Shown here piece after piece: positions 26,970-35,384 of a stretch of 64,000 nt of DNA. Numbering within the stretch: position 1 is the first letter of the stretch; each line of letters starts with the position of its first letter. The stretch comes from Streptomyces sp. NBC_01460 (GTDB lineage: Bacteria > Actinomycetota > Actinomycetes > Streptomycetales > Streptomycetaceae), in the NCBI RefSeq assembly GCF_036227405.1, contig NZ_CP109473.1:7874001-7938000 (forward strand), in the 5' to 3' direction. Made by a program: the position numbers and the translations under genes. The notes under the pieces were generated by a model. It made no database searches. It saw only the letters and a program-made list of their open reading frames with translations, and had not been told where the DNA came from.

Positions 26970-27382
26970 CGGCCTGTGTGGGCCGCTACGAGCGTACGAC
27001 CGGGTGCCTGGAACGGACGGGAGCCGGCGAGGCGGTACGGAGACAGGAGGGCCGCGTGGACGGCCGCCGCAGCAGCTCGTACGACGTGGCCTGCCGACGG
27101 AGGGTCTGCTGAGTCAGCGGCACCAGCTGAGTCAGGGGGGAAGAGAGTGCCGGGGGCGTCACCTGCGTGGACCGCGCCACGTACGGTCCGGGCGCGCGAT
27201 GCCCACGCGTACACGTTGTGCGGATCCGGCTCATCCTGGCAGGTCACCCGGGTGGTGCCACCTCTCGCAAAGAACGGCGGCAGAGCGCTTCGGCATCGCG
27301 CCCCGCCGCCGTCACCGGCCCGGTACCGCGGCCGGTCCCGGTGCCACCACCTCCCGCGGCGACACCGGAGTCATGTGGTCGG
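26970..27382. other. Convergent intergenic region with a weak hairpin
   Basis: About 410 bases between the convergent GH27 and GH97 genes without a supported gene. Near the GH97 end, CACCGG (27313-27318) and CCGGTG (27338-27343) with an inner CCGG/CCGG pairing form an imperfect hairpin that could terminate the leftward GH97 transcript. Confidence 0.4.
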
Positions 27383-30031
27383 TCAGCCGGGATGGACCCA
27401 CCGCTGGTTGGCGGCGCCGTTGCACGGCCAGATGATCGCCTGGGTGCCGTTCACGGTGCCGCCCTCGTACGCGTCCAGGCACTTGCCGGACGCCACGTTG
27501 ACGATCGCGCCACTGGACATGACGCGCCACTTCTGACTCGTCGCGCCGGTGCAGTCCGTGATGACGACGGCGCTTCCGTCGACGGTCGCCCCGCCGCTGA
27601 CGTCAAGGCACTCGGTGGGGTAGACCCTGAGCTGGTTGGAAGCCGTCGACGTCCAGGTCTGGTTGGCCCCGCCGTTGCAGTCCCACAGTGCCGGCCTGGT
27701 GCCGTTGCCCGTCTCGTTGTTGGGCACGTCCAGGCAGCGTTGCGAGCCCTGTCCCTTGACCAGGCCGGTCGCGGCGCCGCGCGCCCACTTCTGGTGGGCT
27801 CCACCGTCGCAGCCGCGGATCACGAGAGCCGTGCCGTCGGCCGTACCGTGGTCACGGGCGGTCAGGCACTTGCCCGACATCGGATTGACGGCGGAGCCGT
27901 CGGAGTTCACGGACCATTGCTGGGCACCACTGCTGTTGCAGTCCCAGATCTGTACCGCTGTCCCGTCGGCTGTCGCTCCGCCGTCGACGTCCAGGCACTT
28001 GCCGGCGAACACCGTGAGCTGACGCGAGGCGTTCTGTGTCCAGAGCTGGTTGGAGTCGCCGTTGCAGTCCGCGAGCCTGACGTCGGTCCCGTTGGTCTGG
28101 GTGCTGTTGGGCACGTCGACGCACAGACCGGACTCCTGCCCCTTGAGCAGGCCGTCGGAGTCGGGTGAGCCGCAGGTCGTCATTCCCGCGGTGTACGGGC
28201 ACACAGCGGAAGCGAAGCCGCCGTTGCGCTGCAACGGCACGGACAGGGTGTCCCCTGCGGTGACCACCCTGGTCTCCCGGACGAGCGGTCCGGGGCCGTC
28301 GCGGACGGTCTCCAGCAGCCACTGGCCGCCGCCGAGGAAGCTCAGCGGTGACTGGAACGTCTTCGCGGCGACGGCCGAGATACCGCCGACGTACCACCTG
28401 CCGCCCGCCCTGCGGGCCATGTAGGTCTCCTGGCCCGGCGAGCCGGCGAGCAGCCGGGTCTCGTCCCAGGCCGTGGGGAGCTGGTCCAGGATGCGCAGCG
28501 CTTCCGGCCGCGACTGGTAGCTCTCGGGGTTGTCCGCGTAGTGCTGCCAGCCCGACTCGAAGACGACCGCGGTCGCCAGTTCGTGGGCGTCCGTGGTGTC
28601 CCGGTTGCTCAGACTGAAGACGACGGGGGTGAAGTCCATGCTGGAGACGACGTTGCGGGTGAACGGAAGCACGGTGTTACGCGCCGCCCTGTTGTTCTGC
28701 TGCTCCGCGCCGTAGACGGCCTCTCCGGTCATGACGTGCGGCCAGGTGCGCTGCATGCCACGCGCCGTTGCGGCCCCGTGGAAGTTGACGAGCAGTTCGA
28801 GCTGGGCGGTCCGGGCGAGCACGGTGTCGTACCACTTGAGGGTGGGCTGGGTGTACTCGTAGCTGAAGTCGATCTTCACCCCCGCCACGCCCCAGCTCTT
28901 CACGAGGGGCAGCCACCGTTCGCGCTGCTCGGCCGTCTGGAGGGCAGAGGAGTTGAACCAGGCGATCAGCTTGACTCCACGCGCGTCGGCGTAGTCCACG
29001 AGGTCAGGCATCCAGCTCGACTGCCAGCCCTCGTCGACCAGGACGTAGTCCCAGCCGTGGTGCTGGGCGAAGTCGATGTACTTCCGCTGCCGGGCGGGGT
29101 CGGAAGGGCTGGAGTGCTCGGTCAGCCAGGACCAGGCGGAGGCTCCCGGCTTGATCCATGAGGTGTCACTCACCTTGGACGGCGGTGCGAGGTCGTCGAC
29201 GAGCGTGGAGGTGGTGACGGCCGCCAGGTCGCCGACGGCGGCGGTGCGCCAGGGGGTGGACAGCGGCAGAGTCGCGGTGACCGGCGCATTCGTGATCTTG
29301 GTGGAGTAGGTGCCCGATCCGGCCTGGTGGGTGAGCCGGCTGCCGGCGTAGCGCCCGTCGAGGTCGGTCTCCGCCAGCAGCGCGTAGTTCGACCCGACCT
29401 GGAAGAGCGCGGGCACGGCGTAGTCGCCCGCCGGAGCTGCGCCCGCGGTCGTGCGGAGCCACTGGCCCTGGTCCTCACGGTGACCAGGAACGACCCAGGC
29501 GTTCGCCGACGTGGGCACCGCCCAGGACGACGCCTCCCGCTCGACCGTCACGCTGCCCGAGCCGGGCAGCGTGTAACGGTAGGCGGCACCGGTGCTCGAC
29601 ACCCGCACCACGACGTCCAGTCGTGCGCCGCCGGCGCCGGTGAAGGACAGGGTCGTCTGGGTGTACGCGGTCTGCTGGGTGCGCTTCTTGCCGGTCGTCA
29701 TCGTGTACGACTCGGTGACCGTCCGGTCCTGACGTCCGGTGAAGGCAAGGTCCTTGGAAAGGTCGGCGGCAGTGGTGTCGATGCCGATGAGGGCCGGGCT
29801 CAGCACGGTCGTTCCGAGTCGGGACACCCCGAAACTCAGCTCCCCGCCGTCGGCGTGGAGGCTGACCTGTGCGGATACCGGCGAACCTGAGGTCGGGCCG
29901 GTGACCGTCCAGGTCGTGACCGGGGCGGCAGCCGCGGCGTGAGTGGGAACTGCTGGGAGTACGGCGGCGGCCAGAGCGGCTGTCAGCGCGTACGTGGACA
30001 GGAGCGCGGTTCTGAATTTCCCTTCGCGCAT
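27383..30031 (-). CDS. Secreted GH97 alpha-glycosidase with two CBM13 domains
   Basis: An 882-residue enzyme with a Sec signal (about residues 1-36). The N-terminal beta-sandwich runs to about 285. The barrel follows: WDYVLVDEGW, then GVAGVKIDFS with Asp388 at the nucleophile position of the retaining GH97 alpha-galactosidases, LLVNFHGA and MTGEAVYG with Glu437. The C-terminal half holds two beta-trefoil CBM13 modules (about 628-755 and 758-882), each with three repeats such as CVDVP, CLDVDGG and CLDVSGG. The start is ATG 30031, because AAGGA directly abuts the ATG at 30040 and is correctly spaced for the second one. Divergent from the importer operon at 30620. Confidence 0.88.
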   Translation of the reverse strand: MREGKFRTALLSTYALTAALAAAVLPAVPTHAAAAAPVTTWTVTGPTSGSPVSAQVSLHADGGELSFGVSRLGTTVLSPALIGIDTTAADLSKDLAFTGRQDRTVTESYTMTTGKKRTQQTAYTQTTLSFTGAGGARLDVVVRVSSTGAAYRYTLPGSGSVTVEREASSWAVPTSANAWVVPGHREDQGQWLRTTAGAAPAGDYAVPALFQVGSNYALLAETDLDGRYAGSRLTHQAGSGTYSTKITNAPVTATLPLSTPWRTAAVGDLAAVTTSTLVDDLAPPSKVSDTSWIKPGASAWSWLTEHSSPSDPARQRKYIDFAQHHGWDYVLVDEGWQSSWMPDLVDYADARGVKLIAWFNSSALQTAEQRERWLPLVKSWGVAGVKIDFSYEYTQPTLKWYDTVLARTAQLELLVNFHGAATARGMQRTWPHVMTGEAVYGAEQQNNRAARNTVLPFTRNVVSSMDFTPVVFSLSNRDTTDAHELATAVVFESGWQHYADNPESYQSRPEALRILDQLPTAWDETRLLAGSPGQETYMARRAGGRWYVGGISAVAAKTFQSPLSFLGGGQWLLETVRDGPGPLVRETRVVTAGDTLSVPLQRNGGFASAVCPYTAGMTTCGSPDSDGLLKGQESGLCVDVPNSTQTNGTDVRLADCNGDSNQLWTQNASRQLTVFAGKCLDVDGGATADGTAVQIWDCNSSGAQQWSVNSDGSAVNPMSGKCLTARDHGTADGTALVIRGCDGGAHQKWARGAATGLVKGQGSQRCLDVPNNETGNGTRPALWDCNGGANQTWTSTASNQLRVYPTECLDVSGGATVDGSAVVITDCTGATSQKWRVMSSGAIVNVASGKCLDAYEGGTVNGTQAIIWPCNGAANQRWVHPG

Positions 30032-30064
30032 GCGTCGCATTCCTTAGATGGGGGATAGTGCGCC

Positions 30065-30096
30065 ACAGTGTGTAGTTGTGTTTGATTCAGCGTCAA
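30065..30096 (-). promoter_or_regulatory. Candidate GH97 promoter
   Basis: Read on the minus strand: TTGACG (30096-30091), 18 nt, CACACTGT (30072-30065), 33 bases before the ATG at 30031. The arrangement is identical to that upstream of GH27 at 24728-24759, which suggests common control of these two genes. Confidence 0.55.
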
Positions 30097-30146
30097 TGCT
30101 TCGCGCGAGAATGGGCAGAAAGCGGCTAGTGCGCGGTCGTGCGCAT

Positions 30147-30186
30147 GATCCGGCCACGTTCTCCACCGTGGCCGTAGTGCCGGATC
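30147..30186. repeat. Nested inverted repeat between GH97 and the importer operon
   Basis: CGGCCACG (30151-30158) pairs with CGTGGCCG (30167-30174), and the overlapping GATCCGG (30147-30153) is repeated inverted as CCGGATC (30180-30186). The two pairings exclude each other in part, so this may be a protein-binding dyad or a structure that switches form. It sits in the 580-base divergent region, otherwise without supported genes. Confidence 0.4.
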
Positions 30187-30455
30187 GGGTGTGGAATGTC
30201 CCCGCTGGCAAGCGACTTCTCCGGTGGGAGGAGAAAGCGTAGGTGTGCGCGGGAAAAGAGGGAAAGCCCTTTCTCTGGTCGGCGTCATGTGCCGTTTGCT
30301 CGCGTCGCGCGAGGTCGGCCTCCCCTTTGACCTGCGGTGTCCATCAACTCGGTTCTGCGGGACGCCTCTTGGTGACGGCGGGTGCGTCGTCGTGGGCGGT
30401 GAAGGATCACTCCTCCGCCTGTGCGGGATACCAATGTTGTTTGTGGTGGGGAACG

Positions 30456-30503
30456 TTGACGGGGTTGCGGGGGCGGCGTAGAACTACGGCTGCGATCGAT
30501 TGC
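30456..30503 (+). promoter_or_regulatory. Importer operon promoter with LacI-like operator
   Basis: TTGACG (30456-30461), 17 nt, TAGAAC (30479-30484) form a good promoter. Just downstream, covering about +5 to +15, lies GCGATCGATTGC (30492-30503), a 12-base palindrome with central CG and one mismatch, the form bound by LacI-type sugar regulators. GTTGCAAC (30504-30511) follows directly. No LacI gene lies in the window. Confidence 0.55.
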
Positions 30504-30619
30504 GTTGCAACTTGGTGGCTTCTGTTGGAACTGGCCGGATTGGTGCGGGCGGGGTTCGCTCCGGCCGCGATTTCCCTCGTCGTCGCTCCTCACTCACTTA
30601 CTCACGTCATGGAGACACA

Positions 30620-31969
30620 ATGTCGGTTGTCGACCCTCGGAACGACGTTGCCCGTTCCAGTTACACGCGCAGAGGCGTACTCCGTGGCGTGGGTGCCGCC
30701 GGACTGACGGTGGCCGCAGGAGGACTGCTCTCGGCTTGTGCGGACGACTCGGAATCGAATGCTTCGGACAAGTCGTCCGGCCCCGTGGCGGGCAGCACGG
30801 TCACCTTCGGATCCAACTACTCGGATCCCGCGACCAAGGCGGCCTTCGCCACGCTCACCGAGTCCGCGACGGCGTCGAGCAAGGTGAAAATCAAGATCAA
30901 CACCGTTGACCACAACTCCTTCCAGCAGAACATCACCAGCTATCTGCAGGGCACACCGGACGACCTCTTCACCTGGTTCGCCGGCTACCGCATGCAGTAC
31001 TTCGCCGCCCAGGGGCTGGCCGAGCCGATCGACGACGTGTGGGAGAAGATCGGCGGCAACTTCGGTCCCGTCGCGAAGCAGCTCTCCACCGGCCTCGACG
31101 GACACCAGTACTTCGTGCCCCTCTACAACTACCCCTGGGTCGTGTTCTACCGGAAGAGCCTGTTCGCGAAGAACGGCTACACCGTCCCGACCACCTGGGA
31201 CGCGTACCTGACGTTGTGCAAGAAGATGAAGTCCGACGGTCTCATCCCCATCGCGTTCGGGGACAAGGACGGCTGGCCGGCGCTGGGCACGTTCGACATC
31301 CTCGACATGCGGATCAACGGCTACGACTACCACGTCAAGCTGATGAAGCACGAGATCCCCTGGACCGATCAGGGCGTGCACAACGTCTTCCAGCACTGGG
31401 CCGAGATGATGCCGTACGTACAGAGCGGTGCCAACGGCCGGATCTGGCAGGACGCGGCGAAGACTCTGGAATCCAAGCAGGCCGGAATGATGTTCCAGGG
31501 CACCAACCAGGTGGCCGCGCAGTTCGTCAGCGACAAGGCCGACCTGGGCGACCTGGACTTCTTCCCCTTCCCCGCGATCAACCCGAAGTGGGGCCAGGAC
31601 TACATGGACGCGCCCACCGACGGCTTCATGCTGAGCAAGAAGGCCAAGAACCCCGCAGCGGCCAAGGCCGTTCTGGAGTACATCGGCACGGGCGAGGCCG
31701 AGGCCGAGTACCTCAAGACCGATCAGTGGGACGTCGGTCTGGCCAAGGGCCTGTCGGTCCCGACGTACAACGCCATCCAGAAGAAGTCGGTGGACGAGAT
31801 CGCCAAGTGCAAGGCCGTCGCCCAGTTCATGGACCGAGACGCCGACCCCGCCATGGCCACCGCGATGATCTCCCTCATCCAGAAGTTCATAGGCGACCCC
31901 AGCACCAGCGGCATCGCGTCGCTGCAGAAGAGCGCCGAGTCCCAGGCGAAGGCGATCTACACCGGATGA
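30620..31969 (+). CDS. Carbohydrate ABC transporter substrate-binding lipoprotein
   Basis: A 449-residue type I solute-binding protein of the sugar class. The N-terminus has a twin-arginine motif (TRRGVLRG), a hydrophobic stretch and a lipobox LLSAC with Cys40, so it is a Tat-exported lipoprotein. The mature part shows F-x-S-N-Y-S, FTWFAGY, YNYPWVVFYRKSLF and GTNQVA, typical of oligosaccharide-binding components. ATG 30620 is preceded by GGAGA. Its stop overlaps the start of the first permease gene (ATGA). It should bind oligosaccharides released by the neighbouring glycosidases. Confidence 0.9.
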   Translation: MSVVDPRNDVARSSYTRRGVLRGVGAAGLTVAAGGLLSACADDSESNASDKSSGPVAGSTVTFGSNYSDPATKAAFATLTESATASSKVKIKINTVDHNSFQQNITSYLQGTPDDLFTWFAGYRMQYFAAQGLAEPIDDVWEKIGGNFGPVAKQLSTGLDGHQYFVPLYNYPWVVFYRKSLFAKNGYTVPTTWDAYLTLCKKMKSDGLIPIAFGDKDGWPALGTFDILDMRINGYDYHVKLMKHEIPWTDQGVHNVFQHWAEMMPYVQSGANGRIWQDAAKTLESKQAGMMFQGTNQVAAQFVSDKADLGDLDFFPFPAINPKWGQDYMDAPTDGFMLSKKAKNPAAAKAVLEYIGTGEAEAEYLKTDQWDVGLAKGLSVPTYNAIQKKSVDEIAKCKAVAQFMDRDADPAMATAMISLIQKFIGDPSTSGIASLQKSAESQAKAIYTG

Positions 31970-32967
31970 GCACCATGACCCGCACACATCGGGCGCCCGC
32001 ACCCCCCGGTGCGCCGCCCACCCGGCGGAGGCGAGGCGTCCGGCACCTGGCCCCCCGCGACCGTCTCGTCGCCGCCCTGCTTCTCTTCGTTCCCCTGCTG
32101 CTCAGCCTGTCCTTCGTGTGGCTGCCGGCGCTCGGCACCGTGCTGCTGTCTTTCACGCGGTGGAACGGTGTCGGTGACCTTCGTACCGAAGCCTGTGACC
32201 CCGCGCTTCCGTCGATCCTCAACAACGGCTGTGTGAACGGCGTCCAGAACTACCACCAAGCCGCCACCAACTATCCGGAGTTCTGGCCCGCGGTCCAGCA
32301 CAACCTCATCTGGCTGGCCGTCTTCGTCGTGATCGCCACCCCACTCGGGATGTTGTTCGCCGTGGTCATCGACCGTGGCATCAGCGGCAGCCGCATGTAC
32401 CAGAGCATCCTCTTCCTGCCGGTCATGCTCTCGCTGGCGCTCGTCGGCATCATCTGGGAGTTCATGTACTCGCAGAACTACGGGGTGATCAACACGGTCA
32501 TCGGGCGCGCCGGCGACGACAACGCCATCGACTGGCTCGGCAACCCGGACCTGAACCTGTGGGCCGTCCTCCTGGAGGCCGCCTGGCGGCAGGCGGGGTA
32601 CGTGATGGTCCTCTACCTGGCGGGCCTGAAGGCGGTCGACCCGACCCTTCGGGAAGCCGCCAGGATGGACGGCGCCAACGCCTGGCAGACGTTCTGGCAG
32701 GTCGTCTTCCCGGCCATGAAGCCGATCAACATCGTCATCATGGTCATCACGGTCATCGAGTCGCTCCGGGCGTTCGACCTCGTCTACATCACCAACAAGG
32801 GCATCAACGGCCTGGAGCTGCTGTCGGTCCTGGTCACCGCCAACATCGTCGGTGAGACCCAGCGGGTCGGCTTCGGGTCCGCGCTGGGCGTCGTGCTCCT
32901 CCTGATCTCACTGGTGCCGATCGGCCTCTTCCTCCACCAGACCTTCCGCAAGGAGGAAACACCGTGA
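31966..32967 (+). CDS. Sugar ABC transporter permease (MalF type)
   Basis: A 333-residue inner-membrane protein with about six membrane helices. The EAA loop appears as EAARMDGANAWQTFWQVVFPAMKP, written here as EAARMDGA then FWQVVFPAMKP, around residues 225-250, which contacts the ATPase. A long periplasmic loop follows the first helix. The start overlaps the binding-protein stop and its own end overlaps the next gene by GTGA, so all three are co-translated. No ATP-binding protein is encoded nearby; in streptomycetes such importers commonly share the MsiK ATPase. Confidence 0.9.
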   Translation: MSTMTRTHRAPAPPGAPPTRRRRGVRHLAPRDRLVAALLLFVPLLLSLSFVWLPALGTVLLSFTRWNGVGDLRTEACDPALPSILNNGCVNGVQNYHQAATNYPEFWPAVQHNLIWLAVFVVIATPLGMLFAVVIDRGISGSRMYQSILFLPVMLSLALVGIIWEFMYSQNYGVINTVIGRAGDDNAIDWLGNPDLNLWAVLLEAAWRQAGYVMVLYLAGLKAVDPTLREAARMDGANAWQTFWQVVFPAMKPINIVIMVITVIESLRAFDLVYITNKGINGLELLSVLVTANIVGETQRVGFGSALGVVLLLISLVPIGLFLHQTFRKEETP

Positions 32968-33872
32968 GCTCCGAGACGCTGCCAGGGACCGCGGCCCCGA
33001 CGGGCGGGTTGCGTACAGGACGCCCGCGGGGGCAGCTGCTCTCCCAGATCTTCCTCGTCAGCGCGTCCGTCCTGTGGCTGCTGCCGATCCTGTTCGCGCT
33101 CTACATCGCGGTACGCCCGTACTCCGACACGCGAAAGCACGGGTACGTCTCGCTCCCGCACGAGCTGACACTGAGCAACTTCGGCGACGCCTGGACCCAG
33201 GCGGACATGGGCCGGTTCTTCTGGAACTCGATCCTGATCACGGTGCCGGCGGTCGTCATCGTGCTCCTCCTGGCCTCCGGTGCGGCCTTCGTCCTGACCA
33301 GGGTGAACGTCAAGGTCAACGTGGCCCTGCTCATCCTGTTCACAGCCGGGAACCTGCTGCCCCAGCAAGTGATCATCACGCCGTTGTTCCGGATGTACCT
33401 GAAGATCCCGCTGCCGTCCTTCCTCGCGGACAGCGGGCTGATGTACAACTCCGCCTTCGGCCTCATCGCGATCAACGTGGCCTTCCAGCTGGGGTTCTGC
33501 GTCTTCGTCCTGAGCAACTACATGAAGTCCATCCCGGGTGAGATGTACGAAGCCGCGCTTGTGGACGGGACCAGCCTGTGGACCCGATTCTGGCGACTCA
33601 CGGTTCCCCTGTGCCGGCCTGCCCTGGCCGCGCTGGCCACCTTGCTGACGACCTGGATCTACAACGACTTCTTCTGGGCCATCACGCTGATGTCGTCCGG
33701 TGACAAACGCCCGGTCACTTCCGCGCTGGCCAACCTCCAGGGGCAGTTCGTGAGCAACCAGAACCTCATCGCGGCCGGCGCCATGATCGCGGCGGTCCCG
33801 ACCCTGGTGGTCTACGTCCTGCTGCAGAAGCAGTTCATCGCAGGGCTCTCCCTCGGATCGAGCAAGGGGTGA
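32964..33872 (+). CDS. Sugar ABC transporter permease (MalG type)
   Basis: A 302-residue membrane protein with six hydrophobic segments and the EAA motif in YEAALVDGTSLWTRFWRLTV. It pairs with the preceding permease. GTG 32964 is fixed by AAGGAGG about 7 nt upstream and by the 4-base overlap with the previous gene. It ends the importer operon; the long hairpin at 33960-34003 follows. Confidence 0.9.
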   Translation: MSSETLPGTAAPTGGLRTGRPRGQLLSQIFLVSASVLWLLPILFALYIAVRPYSDTRKHGYVSLPHELTLSNFGDAWTQADMGRFFWNSILITVPAVVIVLLLASGAAFVLTRVNVKVNVALLILFTAGNLLPQQVIITPLFRMYLKIPLPSFLADSGLMYNSAFGLIAINVAFQLGFCVFVLSNYMKSIPGEMYEAALVDGTSLWTRFWRLTVPLCRPALAALATLLTTWIYNDFFWAITLMSSGDKRPVTSALANLQGQFVSNQNLIAAGAMIAAVPTLVVYVLLQKQFIAGLSLGSSKG

Positions 33873-33959
33873 GCAGGGAGCGCAAGGGGGAGCGGGTGAG
33901 CCGGGACGAGCGGCTTGTGTGATCCCGCTGCCGTATTCACTGAGTAGCCAACGTGTCGG

Positions 33960-34003
33960 CCGAGAGGTACCGCCGCCCCCTCAAGGGCGGCGGTACCTCT
34001 CGG
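33960..34003. terminator. 19-bp perfect bidirectional terminator
   Basis: The left arm (33960-33978, CCGAGAGGTACCGCCGCCC) and right arm (33985-34003) pair without mismatch around the loop CCTCAA. It lies between the convergent importer operon and the PucR gene, whose stop is at 34012. Confidence 0.9.
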
Positions 34004-34011
34004 GGCAGGAG

Positions 34012-35214
34012 TCAGGTGCCCCGGCGGTTCAGCAGCCACCACGACGTCACCAGGTCCTCGGTGCGACGGAGGTCCAGCCCGGTGAGCTGCTGGAAGCGAT
34101 TCACCCGGTACCGCACGGTGTTCGGGTGCACGGCGAGTCGGCGGGCGACCTCCCGCACGTCCTGGTCGCAGTCGAGATACGCACGGGCGGTCTCCTCGAT
34201 CTCACCGCTCGAACGCCCTGCGGCGTCGAGCGCGGCCAGGTGACGTGTGGCGAGGCCCTCGGCGATGCGCGCGTCGGAGAGGACGAGCGGACGCGGCCCG
34301 AGGTCTGACAGGCGCACGACGCCCGACATGGCGAATCGCCGTGCGGTCTCCAGCGCCAGCACCGCGTCGTCGAACCCGGTCGCGAGCTGATCGAGGGGGA
34401 GCGGCGGGCCGGCGGCGACCAGGTGGCACGCGACGGCTTCGGGCGCTCTGGGTGCGATGAACCCGAGGACCGCGCCGACCTGGGCGAGCAGGAGCCGGTC
34501 GGCGGGTACGCGGACCGCCGAGGCGATGGCGCGGCGGACCGCGTCGGCGTCGTCGGCTGACGCGGCCCGCGCGGCCAGTGCCACGTAGTCGGTCTGGGGG
34601 GCGAGCCCGAAGAGAGGGGCGTCGCTGTTGATCCGTTCGGCGGGAAGCGTCCCACTGAGCACGCCACCCGCGTAGGCCGAGCGGCGTTCGGCGTCGAAGT
34701 GCGCGCGTTCCAGCGCGAGGTCGTGCTGGACCCTGGCAAACACCGAGGACGCCTCGTTGGCGAACTCCCAGGTGCTGTCGTGAACGGCGAGCAGGAAGTC
34801 GGGGGACAGACCCACTTCGGCCGCGACCTCGTCCACCAGGGCGAGCATCTCCCGGGATCCCAACTGGTAGCCGATGGCGAGCGCGTCCAGCGGAAGTCCC
34901 CGGGCGGCGCGCTCGACCGCGTACTCACCGAGCATGTCGCGGAGAGCCGCGTCGGGGACGCGCAGAGAGGAGAGCTCCGAGACGAGGATGTCCATGAACC
35001 GTCGGGCGGACGACCGGACCTCGTCGTCCGAGAGCACCGCGTAAGCCGGGACGTGCGTCCGGACGAGGGTCAGGTACCGGTCCGCGAAGACGTCACCCAG
35101 CGAGCGCAGCCGCGTCACGGCCGCGACCACCCCGGTGCGTGTCGGCTCATCGAGGGTGGCGAGGTCCGGCATCCGCCGAAGGACGGGCCAGGCCGTGGGC
35201 GTCTCGTGCTCCAT
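34012..35214 (-). CDS. PucR/CdaR-family transcriptional regulator
   Basis: A 400-residue regulator. The N-terminal sensor region (about 1-190) contains a helical domain seen in PucR-type proteins; a central GGDEF-like fold follows. The C-terminal helix-turn-helix of the PucR/CdaR type is at about 340-395 (YLDCDQDVREVARRLAVHPN, then TVRYRVNRFQQLTGLDL). ATG 35214 is used. TATAG (minus strand, 35229-35224) would place the transcript start 3-4 bases before the ATG, so the message is nearly leaderless. Divergent from the MFS/monooxygenase/dehydrogenase operon, which it most likely controls through the dyad at 35237-35254. Confidence 0.88.
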   Translation of the reverse strand: MEHETPTAWPVLRRMPDLATLDEPTRTGVVAAVTRLRSLGDVFADRYLTLVRTHVPAYAVLSDDEVRSSARRFMDILVSELSSLRVPDAALRDMLGEYAVERAARGLPLDALAIGYQLGSREMLALVDEVAAEVGLSPDFLLAVHDSTWEFANEASSVFARVQHDLALERAHFDAERRSAYAGGVLSGTLPAERINSDAPLFGLAPQTDYVALAARAASADDADAVRRAIASAVRVPADRLLLAQVGAVLGFIAPRAPEAVACHLVAAGPPLPLDQLATGFDDAVLALETARRFAMSGVVRLSDLGPRPLVLSDARIAEGLATRHLAALDAAGRSSGEIEETARAYLDCDQDVREVARRLAVHPNTVRYRVNRFQQLTGLDLRRTEDLVTSWWLLNRRGT

Positions 35215-35236
35215 GGCGGAGAGCCTATACGCGGAG

Positions 35237-35254
35237 TTTGTTCGCGGGAACAAA
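35237..35254. promoter_or_regulatory. PucR operator candidate overlapping its own -35
   Basis: TTTGTTC (35237-35243) and GAACAAA (35248-35254) are exact arms around GCGG. On the minus strand TTGTTC, 18 nt, TATAGG form the PucR promoter, so the dyad covers its -35 and part of the spacer. The same site lies 130 bases upstream of the rightward operon, suited to activation. Confidence 0.7.
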
Positions 35255-35384
35255 AATGTCACGACGATGCTATTCAGTTCTCCGTAGTCCGTGAGGCGTT
35301 GCGCGGCGACACTGTGGCGAAGCTCGTGGTGACCTTGTTCCGGCTGCCATGTCGAGCACTCTTCAACGGCGAAGGGATCTCTCC

